A DNA stretch of 64,000 nt from Spirosoma panaciterrae DSM 21099 (GCF_000374025.1 NZ_KB893172.1:427039-491038); one strand, 5' to 3'. Positions 27,057 to 36,727 are shown, counted from the first letter of the stretch. Made by a program: numbers and translations. Notes: a model not told the origin generated them from the sequence alone.

Positions 27057-27671
27057 TTAAGCCTCAAGCACGGGCAGCCAGTCGCCCGATTGTGCCAGGA
27101 GTTCCATAAACACACTGAAGGCAATGCCCATATCTTTTTCGACGGCAAACTTGAGCACTTTCATCGACCGCACCATATGCTTTTTGATGGCACTGCTCGA
27201 AATGCCTAAAATCTGGGCGGCTTCGTCGTAACTCTTTTCCTGCTGCCGACAGAGTTTAAACACTTCCCGGCTTTGCGGAGGTAGGGTGTCCAGCACCCGC
27301 TGCAAAAACTGCTGGTATTCTTTGGCCTGAAAACTCTCTTCCGTATCGTTTTTCGAGACCGTATAATTCCGTAAAACTTCCCCTTTGATCCGGTCTTCAA
27401 CAGCCGCCCGTTTCAGCATGTTGAAGGTGTGATTTTTGGTAACGGTGAATAAATACGATTTGAATGAACTGACTTCCTGCATGGTCCAGCGGTCTTCCCA
27501 TATTTTCATGAATACCTCCTGGCAGATGTCGTTCGATAATTCGTTGGATTTGATGAATTTGAATACGAACCGATACAGGTCGGGCCGATAAAAATCGTAC
27601 AGTTTACGGAATGCTTTTTCATCACCTGTTGAAACGCGGTTTAGTAAAAAGTTCTCATTCGGAAAAGTCAT
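27057..27671 (-). CDS. ECF RNA polymerase sigma factor
   Basis: The 204-residue sigma-70 family factor is of the ECF type common in Bacteroidota. Region 2 is FRKLYDFYRPDLYRFVFKFI...DICQEVFMKIWE (about 21-66). Region 4 is LPPQSREVFKLCRQQEKSYDEAAQILGISSSAIKKHMVRSMKVL (about 130-173). Such factors are normally held by a membrane FecR protein encoded next to them, but none is adjacent. The only FecR-like sequence nearby is the stub at 13803, across the SusCD/acylase/TldD/E block. The factor may control that block, but this is inference. Confidence 0.92.
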   Translation of the reverse strand: MTFPNENFLLNRVSTGDEKAFRKLYDFYRPDLYRFVFKFIKSNELSNDICQEVFMKIWEDRWTMQEVSSFKSYLFTVTKNHTFNMLKRAAVEDRIKGEVLRNYTVSKNDTEESFQAKEYQQFLQRVLDTLPPQSREVFKLCRQQEKSYDEAAQILGISSSAIKKHMVRSMKVLKFAVEKDMGIAFSVFMELLAQSGDWLPVLEA

Positions 27672-28405
27672 TACAGTGAGTGCGTTAGTTGTTGGTAAAA
27701 AACGGTTCGTGCAGTTACAAAATGAGGTGCAGGCCAGAGCGGGCTGGCAGGAAGGATCGATGCTGGAAAATGAATCTTGAAGAAATCCTAAAAAAACACA
27801 TTTCTTGAAAAATTTAATTATGTGTTTAGTTCAAATATAAAAATATTATTTGTTTATAAATTGAATAAGTGAAATATAAATTATGGGATTAGCGAAGGCA
27901 AGCCGATGTCATGATCGATGATCGACATCCTGAAAACGTCCTGAACAGAAGGGGAGGGAGCGGCTGAGGAATGCAATAAAAATCAACCGTAGAGAGAAAT
28001 TTGTTTGATAGGGCAAAGCCGTATCCAATAGGTAATTTTCAGCCTGGAAAATCTTGACTTGACGTGAAATGGAATAGCTAAAGTTTAGGGAATGAGGAAC
28101 TGATTTTTATAAACTTCACTAGGGTAGAACGATGAATGATTTAGTAAGTGTTTTTACTTATAGAATGCCTGTAAGCCAGCTGGTTGTGACGGGTTTTGTT
28201 TTGAAAATGCCTGAAATCAGAGCGGTGAAGAATGACTGAATTTCAGTACTAATTTCATTACCTTTAAGAGGGCTATTCCCGGTATGGGATAGATCGTGGA
28301 AAAAATTGACTTTTAGTCAAATCAGGCAGAAATCGGTCCGTTGAAAAATCGAAAACGGTAGACGAGACTGGCGAAGGTCTGTATTTAAGGATATTTTAAT
28401 AGACT
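27672..28405. other. AT-rich intergenic region between the sigma factor and RND pump genes
   Basis: These 734 bases contain no believable open reading frame. The strand-divergent genes on either side must both have promoters here. The 27790-27900 part is strongly AT-rich. I found no exact Bacteroidota promoter box and no long inverted repeat by eye. Confidence 0.5.
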
Positions 28406-31400
28406 ATGGATTTAATTCGCGCTGCGTTACGGAAACCGATCTCCATTCTGGTGATTGTTGCCAGTCTGTTCTACTTTGGTATTGGGGCCGTACGTACGAT
28501 CAAGATTGACATTTTTCCCAACCTGAATCTCCCCGTTATTTACATTTCGCAGCCCTTTGGCGGTTACACACCCGACCAGATGGAATCGTTTTTCGGGAAG
28601 CAATACGTCAACCTGCTCCTCTATGTATCGGGGGTGAAAAGTATCGAAACCAAAAACATTCAGGGGATTACGCTGCTGAAACTGTCGTTCTATGAAGGTA
28701 CCAATATGGCGCAGGCGGCTGCGGAAGTGTCGGCCTATTCGAACCGGGCCCAGTCGAGTTTTCCGCCGGGGTCACAGCCGCCATTTATTCTTCGATTCGA
28801 TGCGTCCACACTACCCGTGGGGCAGTTGGTGTTAAGCAGTCCCAAACGAACCAACAACGAACTTCAGGATTTAGCCAACGTATATATCCGGTCAGGGTTT
28901 ACGTCGGTACCGGGGCTGGTATCGCCCGCGCCTTTTGGTGGTAATGCCCGTTCTATTGTCATTAAAGCTGATCCCGAACTGCTGCGTGCGCACAACCTCA
29001 CCCCCGATCAGTTGGTAGCCGCCCTACGCATTAATAATACGGCTACGCCCGCCGGAAACGTTCGGATTGGCGATTACAACTATTTTACCCCGGCCAACAC
29101 CACCGTCCGAAACATTGAGGATTTTGGCAATATTCCGCTCTACACGGGCACGGTACAAAACCTGTATCTGAAAGACGTAGCCACCATCGAAGACGGGGCC
29201 GACATTACACAGGGCTACGTGCTGGTGAATGGCAAACGGTCGGTGTATCTGCCCATTACCAAATCGGCTGATGCCTCCACCTGGGAAGTGGTTCAAAATC
29301 TGAAAGCCGCCCTGCCGCGTTTCCAGGCGCTGCTGCCCGAAGATGTGAAGCTCACCTATACCTTCGATCAGTCGGTGTATGTAATCAACGCGGTCGAGAG
29401 TCTGATGACGGAAGGAGCCATTGGCGCGATTCTGACGGGGCTAATGGTACTCCTGTTCCTGGGCGATGTTCGGGGGGCATTAATCGTTATTATCACCATT
29501 CCGACCTGTATCATTTCGGGGGTATTGTTCCTGTCGCTATTTGGGCAAACGATCAACATCATGACCCTAAGCGGTCTGTCGCTGGCTATCGGGATTCTGG
29601 TCGATGAGAGTACGGTAACCATCGAGAATATCCACCAGCATATGGACATGGGCAAGCCCAAAGCGCTGGCGATCTGGGATGCCTGTAAGGAAATCGCGTT
29701 CTCGAAACTCCTGATTCTATTCTGTATTCTGGCGGTATTTGCCCCCGCCTTTACCATGACGGGCATACCGGGGGCGCTGTTCCTGCCGCTGGCATTGGCT
29801 ATCGGGTTTTCGATGATTACCTCGTACCTGATGGCACAAACGCTGGTGCCGGTGCTCGCCAACTGGATGATGAAAGAGCATACGCACGTGAGCAATGGCA
29901 AGGCTCCGAAGCGTAAAGGCCGGAAGTTGCTTAAATTCAAACATGCGGTGGTGTCGACCAATGGGAATGGTCACCACGAAAAGGAAGCCCTGCTGCGGGC
30001 GAAAGAGGCACTGGCCGAACGGGAGGATTTAAACAACGATGGAAAAATTAGCTACTTCGAGCGCGTACGCAGCCGATTTACCCGATTCATCCGCCGGATT
30101 CTGCCCTATCGAAAAGTGATCGTGACAACCTACGTGCTGGGTTCCATGGCGATTGTGGCGTTGCTCATCACGAACATCGGCCGGGATGTATTGCCCAAAG
30201 TAACGGGGCATCAGTTTCAGGTGCGGTTGCGGAATCCAGATGGTACCCGTCTCGAAAAAACCGAAGCCACCATGCTGAAGACCATCGACGTATTGAAGAA
30301 AATGGTTGGTAGCGAAAATATAGAGATCACCTCCGCCATGGTCGGTATGCACGGGGCGCAGTTTTCGACCAGCCCCATTTATCTGTTTATGGCGGGGCCG
30401 CAGGAAGGTGTGTTGCAGGTGAGCCTGAACGAAGACTACGATGTCGATCTGGACGAGCTGAAAGATAAGTTCCGGGCGAGCATGAAGCAGGCATTGCCCG
30501 ATGTCAAGCTGTCGTTCGAACCGATTGAGCTAACGGATAAGATTCTGAGCCAGGGATCGCCCACGCCCATTGAGGTCAAACTGTCGGGCAAAAACAAGAA
30601 ACAGAACGAAGAGTATGCCAACAAGGTCATTGCGAAGCTGAACAAAATCCGCTACCTCCGGGATGTTCAGATTGGGCAGGCGACCAAATACCCAACCATC
30701 AACGTCAACATCGACCGGACACGGGCAGCTCAGTTAGGCACCGATATTTCGGCTATTTCGCGTTCGTTGATTGCTGCTACTTCGTCTTCGCGCTATACCG
30801 AAAAAAGTGTCTGGATCGACCCAAAGTCCAGCCAGACTTATACCGTACAGGTTCAGGTACCCGAAAACCGGATGACGAGCGTTAATGACCTGGGCGAGGT
30901 ACCCGTGCTGCCCAATGCCAATCGGCCGGTGCTGAGCGATGTAGCTACGTTACAAAAAGGCACTTCGTACGGTGAAAACGACAACATTGGCGCGATTCCG
31001 GTCCTGTCGGTCACGGCCAATCTGAACGACATCGATTTAGGGACAGCCGCCCGCGATGTCCAGAAAGCGATCGACTCACTGGGTGAATTACCGCGTGGGT
31101 TAACCATAAAAATGCAGGGCCTGACCCAGGTGCTGATCGACACGCTCGACAGTCTGCAAACGGGGCTATTGACGGCCATCGTGGTGATCTTCCTGATGCT
31201 GGCGGCCAACTTCCAGTCGTTCAAAGTGTCGCTGGTGGTACTGTGTACGGTGCCTGCCGTACTGCTCGGTTCGCTGATTTTACTGATGCTGACCGGCTCA
31301 ACGCTTAACCTGCAATCGTACATGGGTATGATCATGTCGGTGGGGGTATCCATTTCCAACGCTGTACTGATGGTGACCAATGCCGAAGAGCTTCGGCTGC

Positions 31401-31708
31401 GAAATGGCAACGCCCTATTGTCGGCCCGGGAGGCCGCTTCCATTCGGATTCGGCCTATTCTGATGACCAGCGTGGCCATGGTGGTGGGTATGATTCCGAT
31501 GGCATCTGGTTTAGGAGAGGGTGGTTCGCAGGCGGCTCCACTGGGCCGGGCTGTGATTGGCGGGCTGATTGCTTCGACCTTTGCCGCCCTGTTTATTCTG
31601 CCGCTGGCCTTTGCCTGGGTACAGGAGAAAACATCCACCGAATCGGTATCGCTCGACCCCGAAGATAAAGACAGTAAGTACTACACGAATGTGGATGTAC
31701 TGAATTAA
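28406..31708 (+). CDS. RND efflux pump inner-membrane permease with an EF-hand-like loop
   Basis: The 1100-residue RND permease exports substrates using the proton gradient. Features include 12 helices, the helix-4 motif LAIGILVDESTVTIEN (about 385-410) with proton-relay acids, and the mirrored helix-10 region with SISNAVLMVTNAEE. The substrate class is not clear: it is neither a textbook AcrB nor a CusA. The cytoplasmic loop between the two halves contains D541-LNNDGKISYF-E552, a canonical 12-position EF-hand calcium loop (D, N, D, G, I, S, E in place), which I do not expect in this family. The periplasmic adaptor follows 78 bases downstream; no outer-membrane factor gene is nearby. Confidence 0.92.
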   Translation: MDLIRAALRKPISILVIVASLFYFGIGAVRTIKIDIFPNLNLPVIYISQPFGGYTPDQMESFFGKQYVNLLLYVSGVKSIETKNIQGITLLKLSFYEGTNMAQAAAEVSAYSNRAQSSFPPGSQPPFILRFDASTLPVGQLVLSSPKRTNNELQDLANVYIRSGFTSVPGLVSPAPFGGNARSIVIKADPELLRAHNLTPDQLVAALRINNTATPAGNVRIGDYNYFTPANTTVRNIEDFGNIPLYTGTVQNLYLKDVATIEDGADITQGYVLVNGKRSVYLPITKSADASTWEVVQNLKAALPRFQALLPEDVKLTYTFDQSVYVINAVESLMTEGAIGAILTGLMVLLFLGDVRGALIVIITIPTCIISGVLFLSLFGQTINIMTLSGLSLAIGILVDESTVTIENIHQHMDMGKPKALAIWDACKEIAFSKLLILFCILAVFAPAFTMTGIPGALFLPLALAIGFSMITSYLMAQTLVPVLANWMMKEHTHVSNGKAPKRKGRKLLKFKHAVVSTNGNGHHEKEALLRAKEALAEREDLNNDGKISYFERVRSRFTRFIRRILPYRKVIVTTYVLGSMAIVALLITNIGRDVLPKVTGHQFQVRLRNPDGTRLEKTEATMLKTIDVLKKMVGSENIEITSAMVGMHGAQFSTSPIYLFMAGPQEGVLQVSLNEDYDVDLDELKDKFRASMKQALPDVKLSFEPIELTDKILSQGSPTPIEVKLSGKNKKQNEEYANKVIAKLNKIRYLRDVQIGQATKYPTINVNIDRTRAAQLGTDISAISRSLIAATSSSRYTEKSVWIDPKSSQTYTVQVQVPENRMTSVNDLGEVPVLPNANRPVLSDVATLQKGTSYGENDNIGAIPVLSVTANLNDIDLGTAARDVQKAIDSLGELPRGLTIKMQGLTQVLIDTLDSLQTGLLTAIVVIFLMLAANFQSFKVSLVVLCTVPAVLLGSLILLMLTGSTLNLQSYMGMIMSVGVSISNAVLMVTNAEELRLRNGNALLSAREAASIRIRPILMTSVAMVVGMIPMASGLGEGGSQAAPLGRAVIGGLIASTFAALFILPLAFAWVQEKTSTESVSLDPEDKDSKYYTNVDVLN

Positions 31709-31786
31709 ATCGTGAACGATAAACCATCAGACATACATTTGCCCATTCTATCGAAACGGCTTTCCGTTTCGTAACTACTAATTGAC

Positions 31787-32914
31787 ATGCACCGTCGAAT
31801 CTCAGTCCGTAATTTGTTTGTCCTAGCTGGGGGCTTGTTGCTGGCCAGTTTGTTTACCCAATGCCATTCGTCTGAAAGTAAAGCCGAAAAAGAAGAAGAG
31901 GAAAGCGATTCGGTTACGGCACCAGCACCCACCGAAGTATTCGCCTTAACCAAAGGCAAGCTGGCTTCGTCACTGAATATTCCCGGCGAACTGATCGCGT
32001 ACCGGGATGTGGATATTTATGCTAAAGTGAGTGGGTTTATCAAAACGCTCAATGCGGATGTAGGCTCCGAAGTGCGGGAAGGACAGTTGCTGGCACAGGC
32101 CGAAGCGCCCGAGTTGAGTGCGCAACTGGCTTCCGCCGATTCGAAGCTAAAAGCCCAGGAAGCCCTGTCGATTGCGAGTAAGGCCAATTACGAACGGGTG
32201 TTGGAAGCCAGCAAATTCTCTGGAGCGGTCTCGAAAAACGATGTCGATCAGGCACTGGCCAAACGGAATGCCGACTTAGCTCAACTGGAAGCGGCTAAAT
32301 CGGCCTATCGGGAAGTGGCGACGCTCAAAAACTACCTGGCTATCCGGGCACCGTTCGATGGCATCATCAGTGCGCGTAACGCCAGTACGGGGGCCTACAT
32401 TGGGCCCGCTGGCAAAGGGTCGGAGTTCCCGCTGTTTGTGCTGACCGAGCAAAAACGCCTTCGTCTGGTGGTGGCCGTGCCCGAAGCGTACACGGGTTAT
32501 GTGCATGAGGGAAGTGAGGTCAGCTTTACGGTCAAAACGTTTCCCAATCGCACCTTTACGGGCAAGATCAAACGATTATCGGGTGCGTTGGACAAGCGGT
32601 TACGGTCGGAGCGGGTAGAGGTCGATGTGATCAACAGCGACAAAAAGCTACTGCCCGGTATGGTCGCCGAAGTGACGCTACCCTTACCAACTCAGAACAA
32701 CACGTTTATTGTGCCCAAAGCCGCGCTGGTCAACTCCACAACGGGCGTCTTTGTGATTCGGATTAAAGACAAAAAAGCGGAGTGGGTTCCGGTTAAGAAA
32801 GGACTCGATGCCGACAACAAAATCGAAGTATTCGGCGACCTGACCGAAGGCGATCAACTCGTGGCGACCGCCAGTGAGGAAATCCGCGACGGTGCACCCG
32901 TGAATGTGAAGTAG
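31787..32914 (+). CDS. RND periplasmic adaptor (HlyD/MFP family) lipoprotein
   Basis: The 375-residue membrane fusion protein links the RND pump to an outer-membrane channel. It has a lipoprotein signal ending LFTQC (Cys26), an acidic linker, the lipoyl half-motifs GFIKTLNADVGSEVREGQLLA (about 83-103) and YLAIRAPFDGIISARNASTGAYI (about 184-206), a helical hairpin between them, and a beta-barrel domain (VSFTVKTFPNRTFTGKI near 245). Unusually, the permease gene comes first. No TolC-like gene follows; a palindromic repeat does. Confidence 0.92.
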   Translation: MHRRISVRNLFVLAGGLLLASLFTQCHSSESKAEKEEEESDSVTAPAPTEVFALTKGKLASSLNIPGELIAYRDVDIYAKVSGFIKTLNADVGSEVREGQLLAQAEAPELSAQLASADSKLKAQEALSIASKANYERVLEASKFSGAVSKNDVDQALAKRNADLAQLEAAKSAYREVATLKNYLAIRAPFDGIISARNASTGAYIGPAGKGSEFPLFVLTEQKRLRLVVAVPEAYTGYVHEGSEVSFTVKTFPNRTFTGKIKRLSGALDKRLRSERVEVDVINSDKKLLPGMVAEVTLPLPTQNNTFIVPKAALVNSTTGVFVIRIKDKKAEWVPVKKGLDADNKIEVFGDLTEGDQLVATASEEIRDGAPVNVK

Positions 32915-32953
32915 TACAAGTGTTCAATCTAGGTAGTTAGATTATTTGGATTC

Positions 32954-33034
32954 GATTTTTTGTCATCCCGACGCAGGAGGGATCTCAAGTGTCGGGAAAT
33001 TCGAGATCCCTCCTGCGTCGGGATGACAAAAATC
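32954..33034. repeat. Palindromic repeat, same inner arm as the element after fbaA
   Basis: The left arm TGTCATCCCGACGCAGGAGG then GATCTC (32961-32986) is mirrored by GAGATC and CCTCCTGCGTCGGGATGACA (33003-33028). Outer parts (GATTTTT / AAAAATC) extend the pairing. The loop is about 16 bases. It separates the converging adaptor and serine hydrolase genes, and its 20-base arm is identical to that in the 13.5-kb element. Confidence 0.82.
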
Positions 33035-33070
33035 AACCTAATCTATTTTTAATGATTTACTTAGCTTCTA

Positions 33071-34381
33071 TCAATCATTGATTGCCTGATAGACCAGTGG
33101 TTTGAAGGCTTTGTCGGTATTTGATACGTATGGTCCCCACATTTGTCGGTAAATCAGCACCAGCATATCCTCTTTCGGATCGACCCAATACGAAGTAGAA
33201 AACACACCGCCCCACGAATACGTACCTACCTGACTTGGGGTAAACTTGCTGCCATTTTCGGAGATGACCAAAAAGCCAAACCCGAATGTATTGTCGCGGG
33301 CATGGTCGCCGATGTTGGGGGTTAGATCACCAATTTGATTCATCGTCATCAAACGGACCGTGTTGCGGGCCAGCAGCCGTACACCGTTGTATTCGCCCCC
33401 ATTCAACAACATTTGCAGGAAAATAGCATAATCGTAAACAGTAGATGACAACCCGCCACCACCCGAAAAGTAATCGGTCTTCTGGAGTGGAAAATTCATA
33501 TCGAGTGCTCCACCAAAGACCGATGCCTGCTTCTGGATCGTTCCGGTAGAGTCACCGACAAAAAAGTTGACCAATCGTGGGCCTTTTTCAGCCGGTAGAT
33601 TGAAATACGTATCTTTCATGCCCAGCGGCTGACAGATTCGCTTCTGAAAAAAATCTTCCAGCGACATGCCCGACCACAACTCGATCAAATAGCCCAATAC
33701 GTCCATATTCAGGCCGTATCGCCATTGTTCGCCGGGTTGAAAAAAGAGCGGCAGACTACCCAGACGGGTCATGGCATCGGAAAGTTTCTGGCCTTTTACG
33801 CCCACCCCGCCCGTCATATTACCTTTGGCATAAATGGCATTTTCGGCGGGTGTGCCGATGGCTGGGTAGCCCAGTCCCGATGTGTGGGTCAGCAGATCGC
33901 GGATGGTAACGGGTCGTTTGCTCGGAACCGTCGTGTAGGTAGTATCTTTTGGATTGAAGGTCGCCAGTACTTTGGCATTGGCGAAGGACGGAATGAATTT
34001 GGAAACCGGGTCGTCCAGCGAAAATTTGCCTTCTTCCCAAAGCATCATCACCGACACACAGGTAAGCGCTTTGGTTTGAGAGGCCACCCGGAAGATTCCG
34101 TTTTTGTCGAGCGGTACTTTTCGGGCCTGGTCATTGTATCCATTGGCTTTGTAGAACACGATTTTACCATGACGGGCAATCAGAACGACCGAACCGTTTA
34201 CCCATTTCTGTTTGACCCAATCGGCCATTCCGGCTTCCAGACGGGCCAGCCGATCGGCCGAAAAGCCACCGGCAGCCGGGGGCGCTTCTACCAGAACTTT
34301 TCCTTTGGGCTGAGCCAATACCGGGCTTTCATACCGGATAAACGTCGATACAATCAGTAGAGCAATTAAGTAGCGATACAT
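33071..34381 (-). CDS. Secreted serine hydrolase, beta-lactamase class C/esterase family
   Basis: The 436-residue protein has a signal peptide (MYRYLIALLIVSTF..., cleavage after LAQ near 24). The active-site SxxK is S101-Q-T-K104, preceded by FRVA, with DDPVSKFIP downstream as is usual. WRYGLNMDVLGYL near 227 provides the Y-x-x-N segment. Members include penicillin-binding esterases, D-aminopeptidases and EstB-like enzymes; the sequence does not separate these. It is a single gene transcribed towards the adaptor gene and is likely periplasmic. Confidence 0.9.
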   Translation of the reverse strand: MYRYLIALLIVSTFIRYESPVLAQPKGKVLVEAPPAAGGFSADRLARLEAGMADWVKQKWVNGSVVLIARHGKIVFYKANGYNDQARKVPLDKNGIFRVASQTKALTCVSVMMLWEEGKFSLDDPVSKFIPSFANAKVLATFNPKDTTYTTVPSKRPVTIRDLLTHTSGLGYPAIGTPAENAIYAKGNMTGGVGVKGQKLSDAMTRLGSLPLFFQPGEQWRYGLNMDVLGYLIELWSGMSLEDFFQKRICQPLGMKDTYFNLPAEKGPRLVNFFVGDSTGTIQKQASVFGGALDMNFPLQKTDYFSGGGGLSSTVYDYAIFLQMLLNGGEYNGVRLLARNTVRLMTMNQIGDLTPNIGDHARDNTFGFGFLVISENGSKFTPSQVGTYSWGGVFSTSYWVDPKEDMLVLIYRQMWGPYVSNTDKAFKPLVYQAIND

Positions 34382-34460
34382 GGTTTTAGGGTAGGATAAG
34401 TGAGCGCCATGCCAGGCATTGGTTTCAATGAATTGTAAGGTTTACGTAGCCAAGAAGGAT

Positions 34461-35750
34461 TCAACTCGCCGATGGCAGATCGGTTGGCAGCTTTCGGGCC
34501 GAGATCAAAAAAAGCGTTACCGAGCCAAAACTGATCAGAATAATGATCGACATCGCCCAGCGCAGGGACTCGGCTCCCAGTGATGGAGCCAGCCTATCGC
34601 TGAGCATACCGACAACCAGTGGACCAAATCCTAACCCGATGAAGTTGAGGACAAAAAACAGAATAGCGGACGTAAGCGACCGCATCGATGCCGGAACAAG
34701 GCTATGTGAAACAGCCACCGAAGGGCCTAAATACATGCTGTGCAGCGAAGCTGTCAACCCCAGACAGATGATCGCTAAGGTTGTGTTCTGAAGAAAAAGA
34801 GCACCAGCCGCAAGCGGAATCGAAAGTATGATGGCATAGGCCGGGATGCGCAGGTACAGCCGTTTGTCCGTTTTGCCAAAACGATCGGTCAGAAGCCCAC
34901 CCGCGAACGAACCCAATGCCCCGCCAAGACCGAAAATTGGCCCTAGTAAAGCGCCTATTTCAGCGTTTTTCAAGCCATGAAGCCGCGCCAGAAACGAGGG
35001 TGCCCAATTGGTCAGGCCATAAATGCAAAAGACATGCAAGCCTGTCGCCAGCGCCAGGTAAACAAAGGTTTTGGTGGCATACAATCGCGTTAACACCGCG
35101 CGTAACGAGGGCGATTCGTGAACCGAGGCAGTGGCTGTATCCGTGGCCCCGCGCCGAGGTTCTTTTACGGTTATATAAAACAGCAACGAGAAAATTACCC
35201 CCGGTATGCCCACCACGTAAAATGCGGTGCGCCAACCAAGATGCTGATTCAGGTAGCCACCCATTAAAAACCCGACCAGAATTCCGAAATAGATGCCGGT
35301 TGAGTAAATCGAAAGGGCTGTAGAACGTTTTTCGGGTGGGAAGTAGTCAGAAATCATGGCATGAGCCGGAGGGCTTCCCCCCGCTTCGCCAATTCCCACG
35401 CCAATACGGGCCAGTAGCAATTGGATGAAATTTTTGACCAGACCCGAAGAGGCCGTCATGACGCTCCATATCGCCAGCGATACGGCTACCGTGTTCCGAC
35501 GATTCGTTTTATCAGCGAAACGGGCAATAGGAATGCCCAGCGTAACATAGAATAGCGCAAACGTAAACCCGGAGAGCAACCCAAGCTGAGTATCGGATAG
35601 GTTCAGGTCCCGTTTTATCGCTTCCTGAAGAATAACAAGAAGCTGCCGATCAACAAAATTGAAGACGTAAACCAGCGTCAGCATCACCAGAACATAGTTC
35701 CGATACAGGCTGCTGACTACCTCAGTATGAACAGCTTCCTTCGTTTGCAT
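34461..35750 (-). CDS. MFS transporter, Spinster-like group
   Basis: The 429-residue, 12-helix transporter starts with YVFNFVDRQLLVILQEAIKRDLNLSDTQLGLLSGFTFALFY (about 27-68). This resembles the opening of Spinster/GudP-like major facilitators. Loop 2-3 has the PIARFADKTNRR motif (about 74-86) and loop 8-9 the GGLLTDRFGK motif. Substrate is unknown, possibly an organic acid or lipid-like molecule. The gene starts 80 bases upstream of the serine hydrolase start, in the same direction, so co-transcription is possible. Confidence 0.88.
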   Translation of the reverse strand: MQTKEAVHTEVVSSLYRNYVLVMLTLVYVFNFVDRQLLVILQEAIKRDLNLSDTQLGLLSGFTFALFYVTLGIPIARFADKTNRRNTVAVSLAIWSVMTASSGLVKNFIQLLLARIGVGIGEAGGSPPAHAMISDYFPPEKRSTALSIYSTGIYFGILVGFLMGGYLNQHLGWRTAFYVVGIPGVIFSLLFYITVKEPRRGATDTATASVHESPSLRAVLTRLYATKTFVYLALATGLHVFCIYGLTNWAPSFLARLHGLKNAEIGALLGPIFGLGGALGSFAGGLLTDRFGKTDKRLYLRIPAYAIILSIPLAAGALFLQNTTLAIICLGLTASLHSMYLGPSVAVSHSLVPASMRSLTSAILFFVLNFIGLGFGPLVVGMLSDRLAPSLGAESLRWAMSIIILISFGSVTLFLISARKLPTDLPSAS

Positions 35751-35902
35751 AGAAGTAGGTAAGGGGGAGATTATGCAACGGAAAAGCTGTACGAACTGAA
35801 TAATTACTGTTGGCGACTGACTACCCTGAAATAAGCCTCAAACAGCTCTGGATTTAATTGGTTCTCACTTTTTTGGTTAACGGAAAAGGTCTGGCGAAGG
35901 TG

Positions 35903-35986
35903 GGGAACGCGTAGTCGCGGGAGCAATCTCCGGAGGCTTATAAAAGCTATCCTTTTTCGAAGATTGCTCCTGCGACTACGCGTCCC
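35903..35986. repeat. Palindromic repeat upstream of the MFS gene
   Basis: The left arm GGGAACGCGTAGTCGCGGGA then GCAATCTCCGGA mirrors TTTCGAAGATTGCTCCTGCG then ACTACGCGTCCC with few mismatches. At 36018-36033 the end sequence AAGTTTAAACAGGTTC matches the right end of the 13.5-kb element exactly over 16 bases, so the element probably extends to there, with a decayed left end. Confidence 0.75.
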
Positions 35987-36040
35987 GGTCGCAATGACAA
36001 AAATGCCTTTTATATATAAGTTTAAACAGGTTCTGTATGA

Positions 36041-36667
36041 CTAAAAATTAAAACCAAAATGGAATCCTGGCTCTCCGAAGACAAACTTCGGCCATTTATC
36101 GTCTAATTGTTTAAAGGAATCCGGCATTCTTGTATGATAAGGACGGTGGGTAATTGCCAGGGATGGTTGAATAAAAAACCTATCCTTAAAAAGTTTGATG
36201 TGATAGCCAATACGGTATGTGTTGAAAATCTGAAAACCATTGTCAATTTTATGGCCGTCATTATTCATAAAATCCTGCCAGGTAGGCATGATATTTAGTT
36301 CGGCATATAAGCCTCTCCACAAAAATCGTTGGTAAGCTACTGAAAAGCCACGCTCACGAATATATCCTGGAAACTCTTCTTCCGGCTTTCCATACGATTT
36401 GTTAAAAAACGGGTGAATGCCATTCGGCCAGGCGTATTTCCAGGTTTTTAGTTCCAGGGTAATTACATCTTTTCCTGTAATACGATAGCCTAAATTGAGT
36501 TGAGCGAAGTCAGGAGGATTTGTACTGGCCAAATTGCCCAATAAAAATAGGGTACTGCCAACAAAACATCGTTTGTAATTGCTGTCTGTTTTAGCGTATT
36601 GTGCGTTGAGTTGGAGCGTACTTGTTATCAGGAAAACGAAGCTAATAAAGAAGACTTTCTTTTGCAT
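36041..36667 (-). CDS. Outer-membrane beta-barrel-like protein, paralogue 1
   Basis: The 208-residue exported protein has a signal peptide (MQKKVFFISFVFLITSTLQL, cleavage after NAQ near 22). It alternates amphipathic strands and ends in a phenylalanine (FHFGFNF), as small outer-membrane barrels do. Shared features with the next gene are YKRCFVGSTLFLLGNLA, LGYRITGKDVITLE, KYAWPNGI, a YQRFLWRGLYAE-like segment and HIKLFKDRFFIQPS. The two are tandem duplicates. The ATG at 36667 gives the signal peptide; an ATG at 36715 would mask it. Function is unknown. AT-rich compared with flanking genes. Confidence 0.82.
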   Translation of the reverse strand: MQKKVFFISFVFLITSTLQLNAQYAKTDSNYKRCFVGSTLFLLGNLASTNPPDFAQLNLGYRITGKDVITLELKTWKYAWPNGIHPFFNKSYGKPEEEFPGYIRERGFSVAYQRFLWRGLYAELNIMPTWQDFMNNDGHKIDNGFQIFNTYRIGYHIKLFKDRFFIQPSLAITHRPYHTRMPDSFKQLDDKWPKFVFGEPGFHFGFNF

Positions 36668-36727
36668 TTCTTTTCTCTTTATGTTGAACAATAGGCCAAA
36701 TGTCGATTGAAGCATTGCCTAATTCCG

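Noticed and set aside
29368..31638. Several long reverse frames inside the RND permease gene
   Set aside because: They run antisense to the permease, whose helices and acidic motifs are clear, so they are not genes.
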